Source: SIG575 sp045534165 (GTDB taxonomy: Bacteria > Bacillota > Clostridia > Oscillospirales > Acutalibacteraceae). Taken from it: a stretch of 23,263 nucleotides of DNA. The translations under genes and the position numbers were made by a program. The notes beneath the pieces were generated by a model. That model made no database searches and was not told the origin of the DNA. It was given only the letters and a program-made list of their open reading frames with translations. Location: NCBI GenBank assembly GCA_045534165.1, contig JAZSJD010000038.1, positions 1 through 23,263 on the forward strand. Direction: 5' to 3'. Positions 15,400 through 21,865 of the stretch are shown piece after piece (position 1 is the stretch's first letter; every line of letters starts with the position of its first letter).

Positions 15400-16754
15400 A
15401 AAACTTGCCTTTAGATTTCACGGAAAGAATGAAAAATCTGCTTGGAGAAGAATATGAAGATTTTATTTCAGCAGTAAACGCAACACCGGTGAAAGGTTTT
15501 CGTGTGAACACAGAAAAAATAAGCCTTGAAGATTTTGAAAAAATAAATATTTTCGGCTCTGAAAAAATCCCTTATGTTAAGAATGGTTTTTATCTTGATT
15601 TTGAAAAAGCAGGAAACCATCCTTTCCACCACGCAGGAATGATTTATATTCAGGAACCGGGTGCAATGGCTCCTGCTGAATGTATTGAAATTGAAGAAGA
15701 TTGGAAAGTCCTTGATATGTGTGCTTCTCCGGGAGGAAAAAGTACCCAGATAAAAAATAAATTAGGTGAAAACGGACTTCTTGTTTCAAACGAAATTATT
15801 CCTTCAAGATGTAAAATCCTGACAGGTAATATTGAAAGATTAGGTCTTGGAAACTGTGTTACAACTTGTATGGATACTTTCCGTCTTGCGAAAACATTCC
15901 CTGAAACTTTTGATATGATTATGGTTGATGCACCTTGTTCAGGCGAGGGGATGTTCAGGAAGGATGACACAGCAATTGAAGAATGGTCTTTGCAGAACGT
16001 AAAAATGTGTGCCGAAAGGCAGGGAGATATTCTTGAAAACGCTGCAAAATGCCTTAAGAACGGCGGATATATTGTTTATGCAACCTGCACTTTTTCTTTG
16101 GAAGAAAACGAAATGACAGTCTGCAATTTTCTTGAAAATCACCCTGAGTTTGAAATTGTTGAAGTGAACGAAAGTGTGAAAAATAACACTTCAGACGGTG
16201 TTTTTTATGAGGGTTGCACTTGTGAAAACATATCTTTCGCACGAAGATTTTATCCTCACAAATCAAAAGGTGAGGGGCAGTTTATGGCAGTGCTTCACAA
16301 TAAAAACGAAATTCTTTCTTCAAAAAAACAAATGGTTTCAAAGGGAGAAAAAATTGATAAAACAGTTTTTGATTTCCTTGATGATACTCTTGAAACTTAC
16401 GACAAAGAAAAAGTTATGATGTATAACGGGAACCCTGTTTATTTCACAAAGGATTTGGAAATTAAAAAGGGTACAGCTTTTTCCTGCGGTGTAACAATAG
16501 GGGAGATATGCAAAAATTATATAAAGCCCCATCATCAGTTCTTTATGGCGATGGGTAAGGATTTCAAAAGGAAGATTGACCTTTCTCCTGATAGCGAAGA
16601 AATGAAAAAATACCTTAAAGGTGAAGAATTTGAAACCGATTGCCGGAACGGTTGGTCAGTTGTTACCGTTTGCGGATGTTCTGTGGGCGGAGTTAAGGTA
16701 AGCGGAGGAAAAGCCAAAAATCATTATCCGAAAGGGTTAAGGTTGTTAGGTTGA
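15396..16754 (+). CDS. NOL1/NOP2/Sun-family rRNA m5C methyltransferase (RsmF/YebU-like)
   Basis: Methylates a cytosine C5 in rRNA using SAM. The 452-aa protein has the Sun-family Rossmann core (about 85-290): SAM motif I LDMCASPGGK (106-115), motif IV DAPCSGEGMF with Cys181, and motif VI YATCTFSLEENE with the nucleophilic Cys231. The N-terminal part (1-85) resembles the RsmF substrate-binding region, and the C-terminal ~150 residues look like the RsmF-type RNA-binding domains rather than the NusB-like domain of RsmB. It overlaps rsmE by 4 nt. The exact target (E. coli RsmF modifies C1407 of 16S rRNA) is inferred from family. Confidence 0.93.
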   Translation: MKNLPLDFTERMKNLLGEEYEDFISAVNATPVKGFRVNTEKISLEDFEKINIFGSEKIPYVKNGFYLDFEKAGNHPFHHAGMIYIQEPGAMAPAECIEIEEDWKVLDMCASPGGKSTQIKNKLGENGLLVSNEIIPSRCKILTGNIERLGLGNCVTTCMDTFRLAKTFPETFDMIMVDAPCSGEGMFRKDDTAIEEWSLQNVKMCAERQGDILENAAKCLKNGGYIVYATCTFSLEENEMTVCNFLENHPEFEIVEVNESVKNNTSDGVFYEGCTCENISFARRFYPHKSKGEGQFMAVLHNKNEILSSKKQMVSKGEKIDKTVFDFLDDTLETYDKEKVMMYNGNPVYFTKDLEIKKGTAFSCGVTIGEICKNYIKPHHQFFMAMGKDFKRKIDLSPDSEEMKKYLKGEEFETDCRNGWSVVTVCGCSVGGVKVSGGKAKNHYPKGLRLLG

Positions 16755-16763
16755 AAATTTGTA

Positions 16764-16790
16764 GGGCAGATGAAAAATCTGCCTTTACTT
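16764..16790 (+). terminator. Probable intrinsic terminator after the m5C methyltransferase
   Basis: A 7-bp stem (16765-16771 / 16777-16783) with a GAAAA loop, followed by a T-rich stretch (TTTACTTTT), 10 nt after the stop codon. Confidence 0.65.
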
Positions 16791-16843
16791 TTGTGTAAAA
16801 TGCAGAAATTCAGCACTTTAACACTTAAAACCGATAAATCGTA

Positions 16844-16872
16844 TTGACAAATGATTTTTACGGGAGTATGAT
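16844..16872 (+). promoter_or_regulatory. Promoter of the DRE-TIM enzyme gene
   Basis: TTGACA (16844-16849), a 17-bp spacer and TATGAT (16867-16872), 27 nt before the ATG at 16900. Close to full consensus. Confidence 0.8.
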
Positions 16873-16899
16873 TAATTCATATTTAAGGAGTTGATATAT

Positions 16900-17877
16900 A
16901 TGAATCTCAGAAAAGGTAACCTTATGAGCGTCAGAGAAGATGTTAAACTTCTTGATGCAACAATCAGAGACGGTGGTCTTTGCAACAATTTTCAGTTTTC
17001 AGATGAATTTGTCAAAGCTCTTTATAAAGCAAACGTAAAAAGCGGAATTGACTATATGGAATTCGGCTATAAAGCAAGCACGGAAATGTTTGATGAAAAA
17101 GATTTCGGCAAATGGAAATTCTGCAAAGAAGAAGATTTACGTTCAATAGTAGGGGAAAACATTTCTGATATGAAAATTTCAGTTATGGCTGACGTTGGAA
17201 GATGCGACTATAAAAAAGATTTTCTTCCGAAAAGTGAAAGCGTAATTGATATGGTGCGTGTTGCTTGTTACATCCACCAGATTCCCTCAGCAATTGAGAT
17301 GATTGAGCATCTTCATCAGTTAGGTTATGAAACATCCTGCAACGTTATGGCAATTTCCCAGGCGACAAAAGACCAGGTTGAAGATGGCCTTGAATTGCTC
17401 TGTGATTCCGATGTTGATGTAATTTATCTTGTGGACAGTTATGGTTCTCTTTATCCTGAAAACGCAACTGACCTTGCAAAAATTTATATTGATGCGGCAG
17501 AAAAAGTGGGCAAGAAAATCGGTTTCCACGCACATAACAACCAGAACCTTGCTTTTGCAAACACAATTGAAACTCTTTCTTACGGTGTTTCATATCTTGA
17601 TGCAACAATTATGGGTATCGGCAGAGGTGCAGGTAACTGTGCAACAGAACTTCTTCTCGGCTTCCTGCGAAATCCCAAATATAATCTGTTCAGCGTTCTT
17701 AAATTTATTGAAAAATATATGATTCCTCTTAAAGAGCAAGGCATTGTTTGGGGATTTGATTTGCAGTATATGTTCACAGGTCAGTTTAATCTCCACCCCA
17801 GAGAAGCAATGAAATTCACTTCTGACGGAAGACGCGATTATTGCAATTTCTACGAAACACTTATTGATAATGTATAA
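16900..17877 (+). CDS. DRE-TIM / HMGL-like aldolase-type metalloenzyme of unknown substrate
   Basis: A 325-aa TIM-barrel enzyme of the HMG-CoA lyase / isopropylmalate synthase / 4-hydroxy-2-oxovalerate aldolase superfamily. The first strand carries LLDATIRDGG (17-26), whose Arg23-Asp24 correspond to the DRE motif base and metal ligand. The metal-binding HAHNN is at 210-214, and the late GIGRGAGN (239-246) loop closes the barrel. No C-terminal LeuA-type regulatory domain, DmpG communication domain or partner acylating dehydrogenase is present, so reaction and acceptor cannot be assigned. The start is the ATG at 16900 (AAGGAG 9 nt upstream); ATG 16924 is a weaker alternative and an in-frame TTG at 16891 is not credible. 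It is a single-gene unit with its own promoter and terminator. Confidence 0.88.
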   Translation: MNLRKGNLMSVREDVKLLDATIRDGGLCNNFQFSDEFVKALYKANVKSGIDYMEFGYKASTEMFDEKDFGKWKFCKEEDLRSIVGENISDMKISVMADVGRCDYKKDFLPKSESVIDMVRVACYIHQIPSAIEMIEHLHQLGYETSCNVMAISQATKDQVEDGLELLCDSDVDVIYLVDSYGSLYPENATDLAKIYIDAAEKVGKKIGFHAHNNQNLAFANTIETLSYGVSYLDATIMGIGRGAGNCATELLLGFLRNPKYNLFSVLKFIEKYMIPLKEQGIVWGFDLQYMFTGQFNLHPREAMKFTSDGRRDYCNFYETLIDNV

Positions 17878-17880
17878 CAA

Positions 17881-17911
17881 AAAGACCGTATCTCGCGATA
17901 CGGTCTTTTTT
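17881..17911. terminator. Intrinsic terminator, probably shared by convergent genes
   Basis: A perfect 12-bp stem (17881-17892 / 17897-17908) with a 4-nt loop, followed by a T-run on the plus strand. It starts 3 nt after the DRE-TIM gene stop. On the minus strand it lies just beyond the YcxB-like gene, but its T-tract there is weak. Confidence 0.88.
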
Positions 17912-17912
17912 A

Positions 17913-18449
17913 TCAGTAATTACAAATTATATATTTTTTACCAAGCATTGGTTTGAGAGTTTTTTGCAAGTCTTCCGATGTTCCGTTTTCAAAAGTAGAT
18001 TTGTCTACAACAAAAGCTGTATTTTTCCGGATATAAAGAATGAGATATTCTTTTGTTTCTTTTACTTTTAAAAGAACATCATAGTTGAATACGCCTTTTT
18101 CATCTAAAGATTTGTTGCTTGAAGATACGGAAAACTTATCTTCTTCAAAAACAAAAGTGTTCTGGGTGTTCTGAGTGTTTGCCATAGCTTTGTATTGTTT
18201 CTTAGGTAATAAAAAGTAATAGTAAAGCACACGCAAAGTTGTAGCTGCAATGAAAATAGTCAAGATTCTTGTTGCAATTATAGCATACAAAGGTTCTTGC
18301 ACTAAAAAAGATGCAACAATATAAAGTACGGTAACAACACACCAGAGTACAAGAAAAACAATGGGATTTGTTTTTCCTTTAGAAAGACTTGCCCTTGTGA
18401 GAGCTGTAATTGTTTTCAGGTCATATAAACAAGATGCTTTAATTTCCAT
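17913..18449 (-). CDS. YcxB-like membrane protein
   Basis: A 178-aa protein with a short cytoplasmic N-terminus, two hydrophobic helices (about 29-50 and 53-80, the second ending in LYYYFLLPKK) and a soluble C-terminal beta-rich domain. This layout and the final segment (Tyr-rich strands, then a fixed hydrophilic helix before GKKYIICNY) fit the YcxB-like family, whose function is unknown. GAGGAG lies 7 nt before the ATG. It begins 11 nt after the aldo/keto reductase stop, so the two form an operon. Assignment rests on pattern recognition, not a database search. Confidence 0.75.
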   Translation of the reverse strand: MEIKASCLYDLKTITALTRASLSKGKTNPIVFLVLWCVVTVLYIVASFLVQEPLYAIIATRILTIFIAATTLRVLYYYFLLPKKQYKAMANTQNTQNTFVFEEDKFSVSSSNKSLDEKGVFNYDVLLKVKETKEYLILYIRKNTAFVVDKSTFENGTSEDLQKTLKPMLGKKYIICNY

Positions 18450-18460
18450 AATGTATCTCC

Positions 18461-19378
18461 TCAGGGCAGTTTATATCCGGCTGCAAGGTAAATTTTATAC
18501 CAGTCTTCACGTGACATTGTAATTTCAGTTGCTTTTGCAATGTCGGTAATTCTCTGGAGATTTGTGCTTCCCACAACAGGTTGCATTTTATCAGGCAGAC
18601 GGAGAAGCCAGGCAATGGCAATTCCGCTGTCAGTTGTGTTATATTTTTCAGCCATTTCCATAATTATTTTGCCAAGCTCTGCATTTTCACCGTTTTCAAG
18701 GAAATATCCTGAAATAAAACCTCTCTGCAAAGGTGACCAGGGCTGAATTGTAATACCTTTCAATCTGCAATAATCACGTAAGTAGCCGTCACGGTTGATT
18801 CCGTCGCGGTTGTCAAGGTTTACATTAGCACCGGAAGACAGCATTGTTGCATTTGTTATGCTCAACTGCATCTGATTAATTTTAATATCCTGCTTAACAG
18901 CAGTTTTCAATAATTCAATCTGACTTGCACTGTGGTTGGAAACACCGAAAGCTGAAACTTTACCTTCTTTTTCAAGTTTATCAAATGCTTCAGCCACTTC
19001 TTCAGGTTCCATAAGTAAGTCAGGACGGTGCAGAAGCAATACGTCAATGTTATCTGTACCTAATCTTTTTAAAGAATTTTCAACAGAAGAAATGATATGC
19101 TCCTTTGAAAAGTCATACATTCCTTTTCGGATACTGCATTTTGTCTGGATAATGATTTTATCCCTTAATGTTCTGTTTCTTTTAAGTGCATTGCCGAAAA
19201 CTTCTTCGCATTTTCCGCCACCATAAATATCTGCGTGGTCAAAATAGTTATAGCCAAGCTCTGTTGCAGTTGCAAGATAATTGTCAGCTTCTTTATCTGT
19301 CATATCAGCAATTCTCATGCAACCTAACGCAACCTGAGAAACTTCAGTGTTTTGAGAGTAAGTTTTAATGTATTTCAA
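18461..19378 (-). CDS. Aldo/keto reductase (YdhF-like)
   Basis: NAD(P)H-dependent carbonyl reductase of 305 aa with the AKR (beta/alpha)8 fold. The catalytic tetrad is complete: Asp47 (YFDHADIYG), Tyr52, Lys80 (IQTKCS) and His117 (LLLHRPD). The later GVSNHSASQIE and QPWSPLQRGF segments are of the E. coli YdhF oxidoreductase type. The start codon is TTG at 19378: AAGGAG lies upstream with GGAG ending 9 nt before it, and the next in-frame Met is residue 21, past the first strand, so this non-ATG start is well supported. Physiological substrate unknown. Confidence 0.93.
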   Translation of the reverse strand: MKYIKTYSQNTEVSQVALGCMRIADMTDKEADNYLATATELGYNYFDHADIYGGGKCEEVFGNALKRNRTLRDKIIIQTKCSIRKGMYDFSKEHIISSVENSLKRLGTDNIDVLLLHRPDLLMEPEEVAEAFDKLEKEGKVSAFGVSNHSASQIELLKTAVKQDIKINQMQLSITNATMLSSGANVNLDNRDGINRDGYLRDYCRLKGITIQPWSPLQRGFISGYFLENGENAELGKIIMEMAEKYNTTDSGIAIAWLLRLPDKMQPVVGSTNLQRITDIAKATEITMSREDWYKIYLAAGYKLP

Positions 19379-19400
19379 AATATATCACTCCTTTGTTTCT

Positions 19401-19429
19401 ACAATAGCATAAAATGAAAATTTATTCAA
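19401..19429 (-). promoter_or_regulatory. Promoter of the aldo/keto reductase operon
   Basis: On the minus strand TTGAAT (19424-19429), a 17-bp spacer and TATTGT (19401-19406), with an extended -10 TG. It lies directly beyond the terminator at 19431-19467, marking the edge of the mobile element. Confidence 0.6.
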
Positions 19430-19430
19430 G

Positions 19431-19467
19431 AAAAAAGAAAAAGCCAAGTCAGATGACTTGGCTTTTT
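19431..19467 (-). terminator. Intrinsic terminator at the end of the recombinase gene
   Basis: A perfect 13-bp stem (19438-19450 / 19455-19467) with a 4-nt loop, followed on the minus strand by TCTTTTTTC-type T-rich sequence. The recombinase stop codon (19449-19451) lies inside the hairpin. Confidence 0.88.
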
Positions 19468-20126
19468 GGCAGAGCGGACGCTGTTAAATCCGAACTCAAA
19501 TCTGTTTTTTCAACATCATTCAGAGAAATGACTTTTGAATCGTCCTTATATTTGAATGTTATCACCATTTTATCATCATATAAATAGATGGTATTAATAA
19601 AGATGTCAATCAATCTACGTCTATGGTCTAAACGACGAGTATTATATTTGCGTAAACGATTGAACCAAAAGAGAATCTGATCTTTTGTAAGCTCCGGTTT
19701 TGCCATTTCCTCTTTAATAATCTGAACAGAGACATCGCTTTTCTGATTTTCCAAATCTTCAAGACGTTGTTTAGTTGAGGGAGTAATGATACCCTGCTGA
19801 ATAGCATTGAGTAAATTATCTATTCCTCTTTGAAGATCTGCATACTGTTTTCTGAGCATAGGGAGAATTGTATTCTCTTTTCCTTGAATTTCCATTATCA
19901 TATTAGCAATTCTTTCTATTAATTCATCATCAAAAAGCACTTTTTCAATTTGATTTATGACTAAATCTTCTATCCAGTCCTTTCTAACTGTTTTTTTATC
20001 GCAACCATTATGCTTTTTAACACTGACACATTTGTAATAGTGATATACAGTTGAAGTTTTGCTTGTTCCGCTTTCACCAACCATAAAGCAATTACATTTA
20101 CCGCAACGCAATTTTGTAGTCAACAA
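19449..20126 (-). CDS. Large serine recombinase, C-terminal fragment (frameshifted from the 20932 gene)
   Basis: This frame holds the second part of the recombinase: the zinc ribbon (CGKC near the start, later Cys pairs around YYKC and NGC), a long charged coiled-coil segment, and the DNA-binding C-terminus. It is not a separate gene: it continues the same protein in another frame after a one-base deletion at 20160-20164 and has no ribosome site. The only start is a TTG at 20126 within the overlap. The last residues (SDLTASALPKSQVI) run into the terminator hairpin and may be encoded by sequence outside the original gene. Confidence 0.82.
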   Translation of the reverse strand: MLTTKLRCGKCNCFMVGESGTSKTSTVYHYYKCVSVKKHNGCDKKTVRKDWIEDLVINQIEKVLFDDELIERIANMIMEIQGKENTILPMLRKQYADLQRGIDNLLNAIQQGIITPSTKQRLEDLENQKSDVSVQIIKEEMAKPELTKDQILFWFNRLRKYNTRRLDHRRRLIDIFINTIYLYDDKMVITFKYKDDSKVISLNDVEKTDLSSDLTASALPKSQVI

Positions 20127-20932
20127 ATATTCATCTTCAGCTTTATGTTTTGCCGGAGCTTTTTATTTGTAGCCATACGACCTTGAACGCGTTCGAACAG
20201 TTCTTCAGTAACAATTGCAGGTATACCATGTGGGTTGACAATATCACGATATTTGAACTCACCAATGTAACGGCGGTTTTTAAGCATTCGCGCAACCATA
20301 TCCACATTGATTCTACCACCAAATTTAGATCTTAACCCTTTAATATTTAATTCTTCTGCAATTTCAGTCATTGATGCACCTTCTGCATAATGATTAAAGG
20401 CTTCTAAGACAGCAGGAGCAACCAAGGGATCTATCTGAAAATGATGCTCACTATCAATTGTATATCCTAATGGTAAAGTTCCGCCATTAAATTTGCATTT
20501 ATAAGCATTTTCTTTAAGACCACGAACAACTTTTTCAGAAAGTTCAGCCGAGTAAAAATCTGCCAATCCATCAAGCAACGCTTCCAAAAGAATGCCTCCG
20601 GACCCTTCTGGAAGTTCTTCAGTTGCAGACAAAACTTTTACACCATTTCTGCGGAGTATAGTTTTATAATAAGGTGAATCATAATGATTTCGTGCAAAAC
20701 GGTCAAACTTCCACACAATAACAAACTTGAATTTTTTGCTTGAACTATCTTTAATCATCTTCTGAAAGTTATCACGATTATCATTTCTTCCGGTGCGAGC
20801 ACGGTCGATATATGTATCAACAATTTGAATATCGTTTCTCTCGGCGAAAACCTTGCATTCGCGTAGCTGACCTTCAATAGACTCTTCACGCTGATTCTCA
20901 CTTGAATATCGTGCGTATATTACAGCTGTCAT
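20120..20932 (-). CDS. Large serine recombinase, N-terminal fragment (frameshifted)
   Basis: A site-specific integrase/transposase of the large serine family. The resolvase-type catalytic domain (about 1-150) has the nucleophile Ser10 in YARYSSE and the conserved FDRFAR segment; the recombinase DNA-binding domain follows (about 165-260, with the typical NRRYIGEFKYRDIVNPHGIPAIV-like stretch interrupted only by the family's own variation). The frame then leaves the expected NKK-AP-HKAEDEY linker and stops after 270 aa. One extra A in the five-A run at 20160-20164 would restore a single 494-aa protein with the fragment at 19449-20126. GGAGG lies 7 nt before the ATG at 20932. As sequenced, the recombinase lacks its zinc ribbon and is probably inactive. 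Confidence 0.88.
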   Translation of the reverse strand: MTAVIYARYSSENQREESIEGQLRECKVFAERNDIQIVDTYIDRARTGRNDNRDNFQKMIKDSSSKKFKFVIVWKFDRFARNHYDSPYYKTILRRNGVKVLSATEELPEGSGGILLEALLDGLADFYSAELSEKVVRGLKENAYKCKFNGGTLPLGYTIDSEHHFQIDPLVAPAVLEAFNHYAEGASMTEIAEELNIKGLRSKFGGRINVDMVARMLKNRRYIGEFKYRDIVNPHGIPAIVTEELFERVQGRMATNKKLRQNIKLKMNIC

Positions 20933-20950
20933 TGTATCACCTCCAATAAC

Positions 20951-21424
20951 TCATTTGTTTCTCTTAGATTTTTTCTTACCATACATACCCAATAAAGCAA
21001 ATACTTGATTTGCCATATCACTGTTTTCTCTATTATCCTGTATAGTAGGCGCAACATTATATGGTGAGAATAATGAATTTGATAATAGCATCAATAAATC
21101 AGCAGCTTCAAATAATTTCTTTTTTGATGGGATGCCAATTTTTATCCAAGACAATGTTTCAATGTAACCCTTTAATTCACAAGATAGATTACGTATTTTA
21201 TCAGATACCTCTGAATACTCTTCTCTATCACTCATAGTAGAATGTGCTGCATCAATTATATTTGTATATATTCTTGAATAAAATGTAAGAGTAACAGCAA
21301 CATCGTGCTTAATGGCTTTGAATTTTTGTAAAGGGGTTAGCCAAATGGTTTGAAGAATCTCGCCTATAATATATACCAAAACACCACTTAATACAGTTAT
21401 TAGAATTGTAACTAAGTTTTCCAT
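20951..21424 (-). CDS. Single-span membrane protein of unknown function, 157 aa
   Basis: One N-terminal membrane helix (about 4-28, with a Trp at its end) is followed by a soluble domain predicted mostly helical and a lysine-rich tail (KKKSKRNK). After the helix comes a Pro-Leu-Gln-Lys-x-Lys stretch and LTFYSRIY. This pattern of an anchored protein with a short helical cytoplasmic domain recalls uncharacterised accessory-island proteins, but I cannot name a family. AGGAGG lies about 6 nt before the ATG at 21424. It is 18 bp upstream of the serine recombinase start, so the two are probably cotranscribed from the promoter at 21554-21582. Cargo of defence or exclusion type is possible but unproven. 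Confidence 0.78.
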   Translation of the reverse strand: MENLVTILITVLSGVLVYIIGEILQTIWLTPLQKFKAIKHDVAVTLTFYSRIYTNIIDAAHSTMSDREEYSEVSDKIRNLSCELKGYIETLSWIKIGIPSKKKLFEAADLLMLLSNSLFSPYNVAPTIQDNRENSDMANQVFALLGMYGKKKSKRNK

Positions 21425-21473
21425 TAAACAATCCTCCTAAAAATCATTCTTTCAACAGTCTATTGTTTACCCA

Positions 21474-21489
21474 AGATATTTGCATATCT
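21474..21489. repeat. 6-bp inverted repeat upstream of the membrane protein gene
   Basis: AGATAT (21474-21479) and ATATCT (21484-21489) flank a TTGC centre, between the promoter at 21554 and the ATG at 21424. It could be a second regulator site or a weak leader hairpin. Confidence 0.35.
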
Positions 21490-21553
21490 CAAGTATAGAA
21501 TAAATATATTTTTAATATCCGTCATCTTTTTGATGCACCCTGTTTCTGCTTTT

Positions 21554-21582
21554 ATTGTAGCGCACAAATGTGCGTTTGTAAA
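21554..21582 (-). promoter_or_regulatory. Promoter with a palindromic operator in its spacer
   Basis: On the minus strand TTTACA (21577-21582), a 17-bp spacer and TACAAT (21554-21559). The spacer is nearly filled by a perfect inverted repeat, CGCACA / TGTGCG with a 2-bp centre (21561-21574), placed where a bound repressor would sit between -35 and -10. It would drive the membrane protein and recombinase genes. The repeat does not match the Firmicutes LexA box (GAACN4GTTC). Confidence 0.6.
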
Positions 21583-21615
21583 GTTTTTTGTCAATTATTG
21601 TATGTTTTTGTGTCA

Positions 21616-21638
21616 CCCCACCGAAATTATCGGTGGGG
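21616..21638. terminator. Hairpin after the 66-aa gene, possible terminator
   Basis: A GC-rich 9-bp stem (21616-21624 / 21630-21638) with a 5-nt loop, 7 nt beyond the stop of the 66-aa gene. No U-tract follows on the minus strand, so termination would be incomplete; an operator or RNA-stability role is equally possible. Confidence 0.45.
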
Positions 21639-21644
21639 ATTTAC

Positions 21645-21845
21645 TTAGGAAAGATTATTATTATTTTTCCAATTTTCATATTCTTGTTTTCCTTCTTCGC
21701 TTTCAAAGAAAGCTAATATATCAGGCAAGAAACATCTTGCCAACTCTTCAATTACTGTTTTTGGAATATCATTTACATTATACTTAAATTCAGTTTCCTC
21801 TATAATCTCTCCGACAACCGTTTCTTTTGTCGGAGATTTTTTCAT
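21645..21845 (-). CDS. Small acidic protein, 66 aa, unknown function
   Basis: A short, acidic, soluble protein. Residues 1-30 are polar and Glu-rich; 30-60 form an amphipathic helical part (IEELARCFLPDILAFF, then SEEGKQEYENWK). The ending resembles small conserved proteins seen in clostridial mobile elements, but I cannot assign a family or function. AAAGGAG lies about 10 nt before the ATG, and the gene begins 20 nt after the stop of the tyrosine-recombinase-like gene, so the two are probably one transcript. It is too acidic and lacks the helix-turn-helix pattern expected of an excisionase. Confidence 0.68.
   Translation of the reverse strand: MKKSPTKETVVGEIIEETEFKYNVNDIPKTVIEELARCFLPDILAFFESEEGKQEYENWKNNNNLS
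21808..21842 (+). terminator. Plus-strand terminator-like hairpin inside a minus-strand gene start
   Basis: A 10-bp stem (21808-21817 / 21827-21836) with a 9-nt loop is followed on the plus strand by six T residues (21837-21842). It covers codons 2-13 of the 66-aa gene. As a terminator it would stop rightward antisense transcription; on the minus-strand mRNA the same stem sits in the first codons. Confidence 0.4.
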
Positions 21846-21865
21846 TTAGCACTCACTCCTTTCTA

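Noticed and set aside
19379..19500. tRNA gene as attachment site at the element's left edge
   Set aside because: No cloverleaf or T-arm GTTCRANNC with a matching acceptor stem could be found around the junction.
21561..21574. LexA/SOS box in the promoter spacer
   Set aside because: The palindrome CGCACA-N2-TGTGCG lacks the GAAC/GTTC half-sites of Firmicutes LexA.
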